From Atopobium sp. (lineage in GTDB: Bacteria > Actinomycetota > Coriobacteriia > Coriobacteriales > Atopobiaceae), in NCBI GenBank assembly GCA_015258785.1, contig JABZHP010000010.1, forward strand, positions 1 to 29,491: 29,491 nt of DNA, written 5' to 3'. Below the pieces are notes generated by a model. That model searched no databases. It was not told the origin of the DNA and was given only the letters and a program-made list of their open reading frames with translations. The position numbers were made by a program, and so were the translations under genes. How positions within the stretch are numbered: the first letter of the stretch is position 1; the number at the start of each line of letters is the position of its first letter. Below, in pieces: positions 15,622-23,321 of this stretch.

Positions 15622-16908
15622 TTATTTTGAGCTTTTTACACCGTAAAGTAAGGCTCCCTGAATAATTTCTCGGTATTTTTTGTGATTAGATAAAAACAGC
15701 TCAAGCATTGAATGAAGAAAAAATTCAATCTTGTTTTGTTGATAAGTACATAATTTAGGTTGCTTTTCTATCTCATGCGTACAAATTGAGCAGAACGCTC
15801 TAAAAGAACACTGAGAACAGCGCTCATTATTTTTATCAAATAAACTAATGTCATTCTGTTTAGAACAATTGCTTACATTGAAAAGAATGTTTTTTGGCTC
15901 ATCAAGGAATAAATGACATGGATAAACATTTCCAAACATATCTACTGCAAATTTATTGTATCCTGCACCACAAAATAACCTGTAACTCTTACCTGATATA
16001 AGGGTACGAATTAAAAAAACTATTTCATCGTTATATTGTCTTTCTTCTAGATTAAAAAAACTTTTGAAATAGTTTAAATTTTCACTTAAGGGAACATCGA
16101 AATTAGATTGCTTTGAAGGATCATTATTAATAAGATCGGCAACAATAACTTTTGACGTATTATAACGAGATGATAGATAGCTAAATAAATCAGATTTACT
16201 GATTCCTTTAGCTAAATGGAGGGAAGAATAAGTTGATTCAATAGCAATAGTATGATTTTCAGAAAATTTTTTTATATTCTTATCAACAATACTATACGTA
16301 CCTGAACCGTTTCTAAGAATTCGGTATGAGTCGTTTATTTCCTTTGGACCATCAATACTTGCTATTACTGAAATATCGTATCTATCGATAAGTTTTATTG
16401 CTGGTTTTAATAGTAGTGACGCATTTGTAACAAGAGAGTAGTTTGGAATTTTTGATGGATATTTTTTTTGAATATAAGAACAGGCGTGTTCTATTTTATT
16501 AAGTGCTAAAAGAGGCTCCCCTCCGAAGAAACTAACTTGTAAGACTTTTTGGTATTTATGAAAAAAATAATCAATAGTCTGTTCTATAACACTATTTGTC
16601 ATTTCATGAATTGGCAAATCATAGCTTCCTGCATGAGCAAAACAATACTTACAGGTAAAATTACATTTATTTGTAATAATCAACCGAAGAGAGTCTAATG
16701 TTTTTGGTGTTGAGAGTGGATAATCAGAATAATTTAAATCAGATAGATAATGATTAATTAATGATTCTTCATTTACAGAATAGTCACCAGATTGAATTTT
16801 CAAAGCGAGTTCATACGGAATTTTGTAAATCTTACAGTTAAAAGTATCAAATAAAATTGCACTTTGAGTACTATTTGAGATATGTATAAAAGCATTTTCT
16901 TTAAGCAT
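15622..16908 (-). CDS. Radical SAM/SPASM peptide maturase (putative RiPP maturase)
   Basis: The 428-residue protein opens with an about 70-residue N-terminal region that may bind a leader peptide. The radical SAM core follows, with CNFTCKYC (Cys82, Cys86, Cys89) for the 4Fe-4S cluster and FFGGEPLLA for SAM binding. A C-terminal SPASM domain has Cys313-x12-Gly-x4-Cys331, then Cys364-x2-Cys367-x5-Cys373-x2-Cys376 and Cys387, ligands for two auxiliary clusters. The usual third spacing is x3, here x2. SPASM maturases commonly form thioether or C-C links on ribosomal peptides. I chose ATG 16908, with GGTGG upstream, because the longer frame starts inside a perfect hairpin. The gene is very AT-rich. 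The precursor gene lies 88 bases upstream and the exporter gene 39 bases downstream. Confidence 0.88.
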   Translation of the reverse strand: MLKENAFIHISNSTQSAILFDTFNCKIYKIPYELALKIQSGDYSVNEESLINHYLSDLNYSDYPLSTPKTLDSLRLIITNKCNFTCKYCFAHAGSYDLPIHEMTNSVIEQTIDYFFHKYQKVLQVSFFGGEPLLALNKIEHACSYIQKKYPSKIPNYSLVTNASLLLKPAIKLIDRYDISVIASIDGPKEINDSYRILRNGSGTYSIVDKNIKKFSENHTIAIESTYSSLHLAKGISKSDLFSYLSSRYNTSKVIVADLINNDPSKQSNFDVPLSENLNYFKSFFNLEERQYNDEIVFLIRTLISGKSYRLFCGAGYNKFAVDMFGNVYPCHLFLDEPKNILFNVSNCSKQNDISLFDKNNERCSQCSFRAFCSICTHEIEKQPKLCTYQQNKIEFFLHSMLELFLSNHKKYREIIQGALLYGVKSSK

Positions 16909-16933
16909 TGTATGCCACCAAAGGTCAATCCTA

Positions 16934-16963
16934 GGCATTAGCATTGAGAACAATGCTAATGCC
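16934..16963 (-). other. Perfect 13-bp hairpin between precursor and maturase genes
   Basis: GGCATTAGCATTG and CAATGCTAATGCC pair without mismatch around a 4-base loop. In the minus direction it is followed by TAGGATTGACC and not by a T-run, so it is not a classic terminator. It lies after the precursor stop and before the maturase ribosome binding site. It could stabilise the precursor message or partly attenuate transcription, giving more precursor than enzyme. Confidence 0.75.
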
Positions 16964-16996
16964 ATTAGATTATTCTAATTTAGATGTAAAAGTATT

Positions 16997-17137
16997 TTAA
17001 TTTTTGATATCTGCGCCGGAGCAGAAAATTCCACACCACCCGTTGGCATCGACTGTAGAAATGCTCGCAGCCAAATCACTATCTAGATCTGTAACATCGA
17101 CAATTTCCCAAGAAATCTCAGCTACTGGTACATTCAT
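16997..17137 (-). CDS. Small Cys-containing peptide, putative RiPP precursor (46 aa)
   Basis: This short gene encodes 46 residues. Residues 1-33 are rich in Asp, Glu, Val, Ile and Ser, with EISWEIVDVTDLDSDL in the middle, like an acidic leader. Residues 34-46 are WCGIFCSGADIKN, a plausible core with Cys35 and Cys39. A good ribosome binding site (AAGGGA, 6 bases from ATG) and a promoter-like pair upstream support expression. The radical SAM/SPASM gene and then an ABC exporter gene follow on the same strand, the standard order precursor-maturase-exporter. There are no lanthionine synthetase or YcaO genes, so thioether or C-C cross-linking by the radical SAM enzyme is the likely chemistry. I do not recognise the peptide as a member of a named family. 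The product and its activity are unknown. Confidence 0.8.
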   Translation of the reverse strand: MNVPVAEISWEIVDVTDLDSDLAASISTVDANGWCGIFCSGADIKN

Positions 17138-17170
17138 TGTAGTTCCCTTCAGCTAAAACTTTGAATTGAA

Positions 17171-17180
17171 TGTCGCGACA
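17171..17180. promoter_or_regulatory. Palindrome in the precursor leader, candidate operator
   Basis: TGTCGCGACA is a perfect 10-base palindrome embedded in AT-rich DNA, flanked by ATTGA on one side and TCAAT on the other with one base offset. It lies between the predicted transcription start and the precursor ribosome binding site, where a repressor could block transcription. Confidence 0.4.
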
Positions 17181-17198
17181 AATCAATACTACTACTTT

Positions 17199-17227
17199 TT
17201 TATACAAAGTGTAATTTTTTATATGAA
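17199..17227 (-). promoter_or_regulatory. Predicted promoter of the RiPP cassette
   Basis: On the minus strand TTCATA (17222-17227) and TATAAA (17199-17204) are 17 bases apart. Transcription would start near 17192, leaving an untranslated leader of about 55 bases before the precursor ATG. In AT-rich DNA such matches arise by chance, so the support is moderate. Confidence 0.5.
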
Positions 17228-17279
17228 AAATTAAAAGAACATTACTATATTCCCCTAAACCACATCTGTTTTAATGCAT

Positions 17280-17285
17280 TATACT
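17280..17285 (+). promoter_or_regulatory. Putative -10 element ahead of valS
   Basis: TATACT lies 36 bases before the valS ATG. I see no good -35 at 16-18 bases. No T-box leader motif is present between the RiPP cassette and valS. Confidence 0.35.
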
Positions 17286-17320
17286 GTTCAAATGGTTAAT
17301 AGGAATACTGCTAAAAGCAT

Positions 17321-20026
17321 ATGAAAGGCAAGATTACTGTGGAAGAAATGCCCAAGAATTATGATCCTCAGGCAGCTGAGCCTGAGCTCATTGAAAAGTG
17401 GATTAAGGCAGATTGTTATGGTCGTAGCAAGGGAACTGAAGACCGTACAGTAGTTATCCCTCCACCAAACGTTACCGGCATCCTTCACATGGGACATGCC
17501 ATGGATGACACCATCCAGGACACCTACATTCGTTATTCTCGCATGCGCGGTTATTCAACTCGTTGGATTCTTGGAACAGATCACGCAGGCATTGCAACCC
17601 AGACTAAGGTTGATAAGAAGCTTAAGTCAGAGGGTATTTCTCGCCTGGAGATTGGTCGCGAGAAGTTCCTGGAGGCTTGCTGGGATTGGACGCGCGAGTA
17701 CGGCGGAACCATTGTTTCTCAGATTAAGCGCATGGGCTGCTCCATTGATTTTAATGACGAGAAGTTCACTATGTCTCCTGAGTACACCCAGGCAGTACGT
17801 AAGGTCTTTGTTGACTGGTATCATGACCAGCTCATTTATCGCGGTAAGCGCATCGTAAACTGGTGTCCTCATTGCGAGACTTCTATCTCTGATGATGAGG
17901 CAGAGTACGCTGACGAGAAGGGCCATCTTTGGTACCTGCGTTATCCGCTTAAAGAGCCTGTTAATGGCGTTGAATACATTACCGTAGCAACTACTCGTCC
18001 AGAAACTATGTTGGGCGATACCGGCGTAGCTGTTTCCCCGCAAGATCCAGAAAAGGCAGATCTTGTTGGAAAGACCGTTATTCTGCCCATTGTTAATCGA
18101 GAGATTCCAATTTTCTCTGACTGGCATGTTGACGCAGGCTTTGGTACCGGTTTTGTTAAGGTAACTCCAGCTCATGACCCTAACGACTTTGCTATGGGTC
18201 AGACTCATAATCTTGAGCAGATCAACATCTTTGATGAGCACGCCGTTGTTGTTGACGGTTATGGTGAGTTCTCTGGTCTTGACAGAGATCAGGCTCGTGA
18301 GGCTATTGTTGCTTGGTTTGAAGAACATGGCCTGCTTGATCACGTTGAAGACCTTGATCACTCCGTTATGCATTGCTACCGCTGCGGCACTACGCTTGAG
18401 CCATGGCTCTCTGAGCAGTGGTTTGTTGCTGTCGATAAGCTCAAAGAGCCTGCAGCACAGGTAGTCAAAGACGGTCAGGTTACCTTCCACCCAGAGCGTT
18501 GGACTCAGACCTACCTCACGTGGATGGAAAATCTCCGCGACTGGAACATCTCCAGACAGCTTTGGTGGGGACACCGCATTCCTGTGTTCTACTGCGATGA
18601 TTGCGGTTGGCAGGATGCTCTTATGGAAGACACCGATGTCTGTCCAAAGTGTGGCGGCCATCATGTTCACCAGGATGAGGACGTTCTGGATACCTGGTTC
18701 TCTTCTCAGTTGTGGACTTTTGCCACACAGGGTTGGCCAGACCATCCTGAACAGCTTGAGGGTCACCACCCAACGCAGGTCCTGGTAACCGCTCGAGACA
18801 TCATTGCGCTTTGGGTTGCTCGTATGATTATGAGCTCGCTCTACTTCACCAAAGAGATTCCATTCCACGATGTCTACATCTACGCGACCATTTTGGCTAA
18901 GGACGGCAGCCGCATGTCCAAGTCAAAGGGTAACGGCGTAGATCCTATGGACCTGATTGCTAAGTATGGTGCAGATGCAATGCGTTATAACCTGCTTACG
19001 CTTATTACCAACAACCAGGACGTCAAGTTTGATGCTGTTCTTGATAAGAAGACTCGTGAGCTTATTGAGTCTCCAAGAACTGATCAGGCACGTTCATTTG
19101 TTACTAAGATTTGGAATGCAAGTCGCTTTGTTCAGATGAACCTTGACGGCTACACTGCTGGCATGCCTAAGGCAGAAACGCCAGAAGATGCATGGATGTT
19201 CTCGCGCCTTGCTAAGGTTGTTGCAGAGACAACCGAGCAGCTTGAGACCTATGGCTTTGGTGAGTATGCTCGCAACATTCAGTCCTTCTTCTGGAATGAT
19301 GTCTGCGACTGGTACATTGAGCTCTGCAAGGGTCGCCTTCTGGATGGAACTCCTGATCAGCGCTTGCAGGTTCAGCGCAACCTTGTCTTTGTTCTGGACG
19401 TCAGCATGAGGCTTCTGCACCCTGCAATGCCATTTGTTACCGAGAGCGTTTGGGATGCTCTTCCTGCATCTGGCCTTTTGAGCCACGACGCAGAGTTCTT
19501 GATGATCTCTGAGTGGCCAGACCCACAGAAACTTGCCAACTTTGTTGACGAGGCAGCTGAGCATAACTTCTCGCTTGCTAAGACTGTTGTTTCTGCTGTT
19601 CGTTCTTCTCGCGCTCGTTATAGGCTGTCTCCAAAGACAGACCTTGCTGTTGTGGTCAAAGCTCCAGCACAGGATGTTGCAGCGCTAAAGGAGCAGGCAG
19701 CGTTCATCCAGAACGTTGGCCGTGTAAGCTCGCTTGAGGTTGCTGAGGCTCCTCAGAAGCCTGCTGGTTCTGTTTCTGTCACCGACGCTGGCCTTGAAAT
19801 GTACGTTGTTCTTGGAGAGCTTGTTGACCTTGCTGCAGAGGCTAAGCGTCTTCAGAAGGACCTTGAGTCTGCACAGAAGGAGCTTTCTGGTGTGGAGCGC
19901 ACCCTTGCTAACGAGGGCTTTGTTGCTAAGGCAGCGCCTGAAGTTATCGAGAAGAAACGTGCACGCGCAGAAGAACTTACTACGCTTGTTGCTCAGCTAG
20001 AGCAGCAGATTGCTGACTTCTCATAG
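17321..20026 (+). CDS. valS: Valyl-tRNA synthetase
   Basis: ValRS charges tRNA-Val and edits mis-activated threonine. The 901-residue class I enzyme has the HIGH-type HMGH in PPPNVTGILHMGHAMD (56-59). A CP1 editing domain includes TTRPETMLGDTGVAV. Cys pairs in YRCGTTLEPW and in CDDCGW...CPKCGG suggest zinc binding. RMSKS is at 531-535, and a C-terminal coiled coil (LAAEAKRLQKDLESAQKEL onward) binds tRNA. The start is uncertain: ATG 17321 has a weak SD, and Met10 (MPKNYDP) at 17348 also fits the family. The gene is divergent from the RiPP cassette and has the ordinary base composition of the window. Confidence 0.95.
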   Translation: MKGKITVEEMPKNYDPQAAEPELIEKWIKADCYGRSKGTEDRTVVIPPPNVTGILHMGHAMDDTIQDTYIRYSRMRGYSTRWILGTDHAGIATQTKVDKKLKSEGISRLEIGREKFLEACWDWTREYGGTIVSQIKRMGCSIDFNDEKFTMSPEYTQAVRKVFVDWYHDQLIYRGKRIVNWCPHCETSISDDEAEYADEKGHLWYLRYPLKEPVNGVEYITVATTRPETMLGDTGVAVSPQDPEKADLVGKTVILPIVNREIPIFSDWHVDAGFGTGFVKVTPAHDPNDFAMGQTHNLEQINIFDEHAVVVDGYGEFSGLDRDQAREAIVAWFEEHGLLDHVEDLDHSVMHCYRCGTTLEPWLSEQWFVAVDKLKEPAAQVVKDGQVTFHPERWTQTYLTWMENLRDWNISRQLWWGHRIPVFYCDDCGWQDALMEDTDVCPKCGGHHVHQDEDVLDTWFSSQLWTFATQGWPDHPEQLEGHHPTQVLVTARDIIALWVARMIMSSLYFTKEIPFHDVYIYATILAKDGSRMSKSKGNGVDPMDLIAKYGADAMRYNLLTLITNNQDVKFDAVLDKKTRELIESPRTDQARSFVTKIWNASRFVQMNLDGYTAGMPKAETPEDAWMFSRLAKVVAETTEQLETYGFGEYARNIQSFFWNDVCDWYIELCKGRLLDGTPDQRLQVQRNLVFVLDVSMRLLHPAMPFVTESVWDALPASGLLSHDAEFLMISEWPDPQKLANFVDEAAEHNFSLAKTVVSAVRSSRARYRLSPKTDLAVVVKAPAQDVAALKEQAAFIQNVGRVSSLEVAEAPQKPAGSVSVTDAGLEMYVVLGELVDLAAEAKRLQKDLESAQKELSGVERTLANEGFVAKAAPEVIEKKRARAEELTTLVAQLEQQIADFS

Positions 20027-20035
20027 GTAAAACTT

Positions 20036-20057
20036 GATGCGGTGTAACAGCCGCATC
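20036..20057 (+). other. Hairpin between valS and fhs
   Basis: GATGCGG and CCGCATC form a perfect 7-bp stem with an 8-base loop, 10 bases after the valS stop. It is followed by ATGTGTTT and not a clear T-run, so it is at best a weak terminator. Confidence 0.4.
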
Positions 20058-20102
20058 ATGTGTTTAGTACGTGCATGCAGTCCACTTTAGGTTAGGAACA
20101 AC

Positions 20103-21776
20103 ATGTCTGAGGTTAAATCCGATATCGAGATTGCTCAATCATCCGAGATGCTTCCCATCTTTGAGGTGGCAAAGCGTGCGGGTATTCCAGAGGATTTGCT
20201 GGAGTCTTATGGTCGCTATAAGGCAAAGCTTGATGCACGTGCTCTGGCAGATAAGCCTCTTAGCGGCAAGCTTGTGTTGGTAACCGCCATTAATCCAACG
20301 CCAGCAGGCGAGGGAAAGACCACTACCTCGGTTGGTCTGGCAGATGCCTTGTCCAGCTTGGGACAGTCTGCCATGTTGGCCCTGAGAGAGCCTTCTTTGG
20401 GTCCAGTCTTTGGCGTCAAGGGTGGTGCTGCAGGTGGCGGCTATGCCCAGGTAGTTCCTATGGAGGATATCAACCTTCACTTTACCGGAGACTTCCACGC
20501 TATCGGCGCTGCAAACAACCTCTGCGCCGCCATGCTGGATAACCACATCAAGCAGGGTAATAGCCTCAACATTGATCCACGCCGCGTGGTGTGGAAGCGC
20601 TGCGTTGATATGAACGATCGCCAGCTCAGAAATGTTGTTGACGGTCTTGGCGGCATTGCTGACGGAATGCCAAGACAAGATGGCTTTGATATTACCGTTG
20701 CTTCCGAGGTCATGGCTGTATTCTGCCTTGCTTCTGGCATCAAAGACCTTAAAGAGCGCCTGGGCAGAATGGTTATTGCCTACACCTATGACCGCAAGCC
20801 TGTTACCGTCAACGATATCCATGCCGAGGGTGCTATGACAGCGCTGCTCAAAGATGCTATTCAGCCTAACTTGGTCCAGACGCTTGAGCATACGCCTGCT
20901 CTAGTTCACGGCGGTCCTTTTGCCAATATTGCTCACGGTTGCAATACCGTTGAGGCAACAAAGACTGCTCTGCGTCTTGCAGATTACGTTGTTACCGAGG
21001 CTGGTTTTGGTGCAGATCTTGGTGCCGAGAAGTTCTTAGACATCAAATGTAGAGCTACTGGCCTTGCACCATCGGCTGTTGTTCTAGTGGCAACTGTTCG
21101 TGCCCTTAAGTACAATGGAGGCGTTGCAAAAGCAGACCTTAACCAGCAAAACGTTGAGGCACTTAAAGAGGGTATTCCTAACCTGCTCCGTCACGTTGAC
21201 AACATCCAGACCGTTTATGGACTTCCTGTAGTTGTTGCCATCAATGCATTCCCAACCGATACCGCTGAAGAGCTTGCTCTGGTAGAGGAGGAGTGCAAGA
21301 AGCGCGGCGTAAATGTAGTACTGTCTGAGGTTTGGGCAAAAGGTGGAAAGGGTGGTCAGGCTTTGGCAGAAGAGGTCATGCGCCTCTGCCAGACTGAGTC
21401 CAAACTCACCTTTGCTTACGACGTCAAAGAATCTTTGAAGCAGAAGATTACTGACATTGCCACCAAGATTTACCACGCTGATGGCGTTGAATTTGCTCCA
21501 AGTGCCGCCAAGCAGCTTCAGCAGCTTGAAGAGCTTGGCTTTGGTGAACTTCCCATTTGTATGGCAAAAACTCAGTACTCATTTACTGATGATCAGACTA
21601 AATTGGGTGCTCCAGAAAACTTTAAGATTACCGTGCGAGAAGTTCGTGTTTCTGCAGGCGCTGGCTTTGTAGTCTGTCTTACGGGCTCTATCATGACCAT
21701 GCCAGGACTTCCAAAGGTTCCTGCTGCAGAGCACATTGATGTTCTTGATGATGGAAGAATTGTGGGTCTTTTCTAA
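20103..21776 (+). CDS. fhs: Formate-tetrahydrofolate ligase (10-formyl-THF synthetase)
   Basis: Fhs joins formate to tetrahydrofolate using ATP and gives 10-formyl-THF for purines and formyl-methionine. The 557 residues have the family signature NPTPAGEGKTTTSVGLADAL near 65-82 (ATP site), then REPSLGPVFGVKGGAAGGGYAQV and DINLHFTGDFHAI. Length matches the family. AGGA lies six bases before the ATG. The TAA stop shares its last base with the fchA ATG. It is the first gene of a tight run (fhs-fchA-folD-folE-folC), so one-carbon units are probably interconverted by co-expressed enzymes. Confidence 0.97.
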   Translation: MSEVKSDIEIAQSSEMLPIFEVAKRAGIPEDLLESYGRYKAKLDARALADKPLSGKLVLVTAINPTPAGEGKTTTSVGLADALSSLGQSAMLALREPSLGPVFGVKGGAAGGGYAQVVPMEDINLHFTGDFHAIGAANNLCAAMLDNHIKQGNSLNIDPRRVVWKRCVDMNDRQLRNVVDGLGGIADGMPRQDGFDITVASEVMAVFCLASGIKDLKERLGRMVIAYTYDRKPVTVNDIHAEGAMTALLKDAIQPNLVQTLEHTPALVHGGPFANIAHGCNTVEATKTALRLADYVVTEAGFGADLGAEKFLDIKCRATGLAPSAVVLVATVRALKYNGGVAKADLNQQNVEALKEGIPNLLRHVDNIQTVYGLPVVVAINAFPTDTAEELALVEEECKKRGVNVVLSEVWAKGGKGGQALAEEVMRLCQTESKLTFAYDVKESLKQKITDIATKIYHADGVEFAPSAAKQLQQLEELGFGELPICMAKTQYSFTDDQTKLGAPENFKITVREVRVSAGAGFVVCLTGSIMTMPGLPKVPAAEHIDVLDDGRIVGLF

Positions 21777-22429
21777 TGTCTTATCCCTCTTCACCTGAAG
21801 AAGTAGCGTTTACAACCTATAGCGCAGACTCTTATGCGCAACATCTTGCTGCTAAAGAGCCTATCCCTGGCGGTGGTAGTGCTGCTGCATATGTAGGTGC
21901 GCTTGCCGTGTCTTTGGCTTCAATGGCCGGTGTCTACGCACAAGGAAAACCTGCCTATGCTCAGCATGAAGAAGATCTTGCAAAATACATTGCTCGAGCC
22001 AGTGCGCTCCGCCAGGACTTCATGGAGTTGATGGATGAGGACTCTCGTCAGTTCTTGCTAGTTTCAAGTGCGTTTAGCGTGCCCAAGGATGACCCAAAAC
22101 GTGCAGAAATTGTTGAGGACGCCCTTAAAGAGGCAGCTCAGCCACCACTAAAGGTTATGAGAAAAGTCTGCGAGTCCATTGAGCTGCTGGAAGAGATGCT
22201 TATTAAGGGCTCCCGTATGCTTCTATCTGATGTGGGTTGCGGTGCTGCTTTGGCACGTGGCGCCTTGATTGCAGCTTCTCATACACTGTTTGTAAACACT
22301 CGTTCTATGCATGATACGGTGTACGCTCAAACACTGCTTGATGAGGCAGATGCACTTTTGGACACCTATGTATCACGAGCTGACGCCGTAAGTGATTCAG
22401 TAAGTGCACAGCTGAGACAGGAGGCATAA
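21776..22429 (+). CDS. fchA: Methenyl-THF cyclohydrolase / formimino-THF cyclodeaminase family protein
   Basis: The 217-residue protein belongs to the FTCD-C/FchA family, all helical. IPGGGSAAAYVGALAVSLASM (30-50) is the family signature. SDVGCGAALARGA and a C-terminal LLDEADALLD segment follow. Family members either deaminate 5-formimino-THF or hydrolyse 5,10-methenyl-THF to 10-formyl-THF. Its place between fhs and folD, together with the loss of cyclohydrolase residues in the adjacent FolD, argues for the cyclohydrolase role. No histidine-degradation genes are in view. The gene overlaps fhs by one base and ends one base before the folD start. Confidence 0.87.
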   Translation: MSYPSSPEEVAFTTYSADSYAQHLAAKEPIPGGGSAAAYVGALAVSLASMAGVYAQGKPAYAQHEEDLAKYIARASALRQDFMELMDEDSRQFLLVSSAFSVPKDDPKRAEIVEDALKEAAQPPLKVMRKVCESIELLEEMLIKGSRMLLSDVGCGAALARGALIAASHTLFVNTRSMHDTVYAQTLLDEADALLDTYVSRADAVSDSVSAQLRQEA

Positions 22430-22430
22430 T

Positions 22431-23300
22431 ATGAGCTCAGAGACTACTTCACAGGAGCTTCGTGGTGCTCCTGTTGCCAAGGCAATAACTGAAGAACTTG
22501 CTGCTCAAGTTCAGGAGCTCCGTGCACAAGGGGTATCTCCTAAGCTGGTTATTGTGCGCATTGGACAGAAAAGCGATGACCTTACCTATGAGCGCGCAGC
22601 ATATACGCGTGCAGAGAAGGTGGGCTTTGAAGTTGAGACCATTGAGCTTCCTGAATACGCTACACAAGAGCAGGTAAATAGCGCGTTTGACCAGGTTTCT
22701 GCCGACGCATCGGTGCATGGTTGTCTGCCCATGCGTCCATTTCCTGCTGGAATTGATGAGCATGAAGCGCTGCAGCATCTAACTCCAGAAAAAGATGTTG
22801 ATTGCGCAACCGATTCCATGCTGCTGGCAACACTTTGCGGAACCTCTGATGCACTGGGACCTTGTACCGCAGAGGCAGTTCTTGCGCTTCTCGATTTCTA
22901 CCAGGTACCACTTGAGGGAGCACCTGTTGCAGTTGTTGGTCGTTCTAACGTTATTGGTCGTCCTGTAGCTGCGCTTTTAAGCGCCAGAAACGCTACGGTG
23001 ACGATATGTCACAGCAAGACCAAGGACCTTGCTGATACGCTTAAGCAGGCAGAGGTTGTAGTTGTGGCTGCGGGTCGTGCGCACCTTATTGGAGCTGACT
23101 GCGTAAGAGCAGGACAAACCATCGTTGACGTGGGTATTAACTGGGATGAAGACGCTCAAAAGCTTGTTGGCGACGTCAATACAGAGCAGGTAGCACCGCT
23201 GGTAAGCGCTTATACTCCCGTTCCTGGCGGTGTAGGCAGCGTAACTACAGCAATTCTTGCTCGTCATGTTGTTGCTGCAGCTCAAAGAACGCTTGCATAA
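22431..23300 (+). CDS. folD: FolD-type methylene-THF dehydrogenase, cyclohydrolase residues missing
   Basis: FolD normally oxidises 5,10-methylene-THF with NAD(P) and then hydrolyses methenyl-THF. The 289-residue product has the FolD fold: GPCTAEAVLALL, the Rossmann segment VAVVGRSNVIGRPVAALL near 166-183, and PVPGGVGSVTTAI at the C-terminus. The YxxxK active-site motif reads Tyr53-E-R-A-Ala57, so the lysine (Lys54 in E. coli) is lost. The QLPLP motif reads MRPFP, with Met101 for the glutamine (Gln98 in E. coli). The Asp of KDVD is kept. In studied FolD enzymes that lysine is required for the cyclohydrolase, so this one is probably dehydrogenase only. FchA next door fits. GGAGG precedes the ATG. 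Confidence 0.9.
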   Translation: MSSETTSQELRGAPVAKAITEELAAQVQELRAQGVSPKLVIVRIGQKSDDLTYERAAYTRAEKVGFEVETIELPEYATQEQVNSAFDQVSADASVHGCLPMRPFPAGIDEHEALQHLTPEKDVDCATDSMLLATLCGTSDALGPCTAEAVLALLDFYQVPLEGAPVAVVGRSNVIGRPVAALLSARNATVTICHSKTKDLADTLKQAEVVVVAAGRAHLIGADCVRAGQTIVDVGINWDEDAQKLVGDVNTEQVAPLVSAYTPVPGGVGSVTTAILARHVVAAAQRTLA

Positions 23301-23321
23301 GAATGAAAGGTAGGTTGCCCC

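Noticed and set aside
13866..17292. TGTTCAA present near both edges of the AT-rich island, possible insertion repeat
   Set aside because: Seven bases in AT-rich DNA is expected by chance, and no integrase or transposase accompanies it.
17289..17321. Very short hydrophobic peptide frame on the minus strand, ending LLAVFLLTI, possible signalling peptide
   Set aside because: It is only 10 codons, lacks an SD, and is the antisense of the valS start region. No Rgg-type regulator is nearby.
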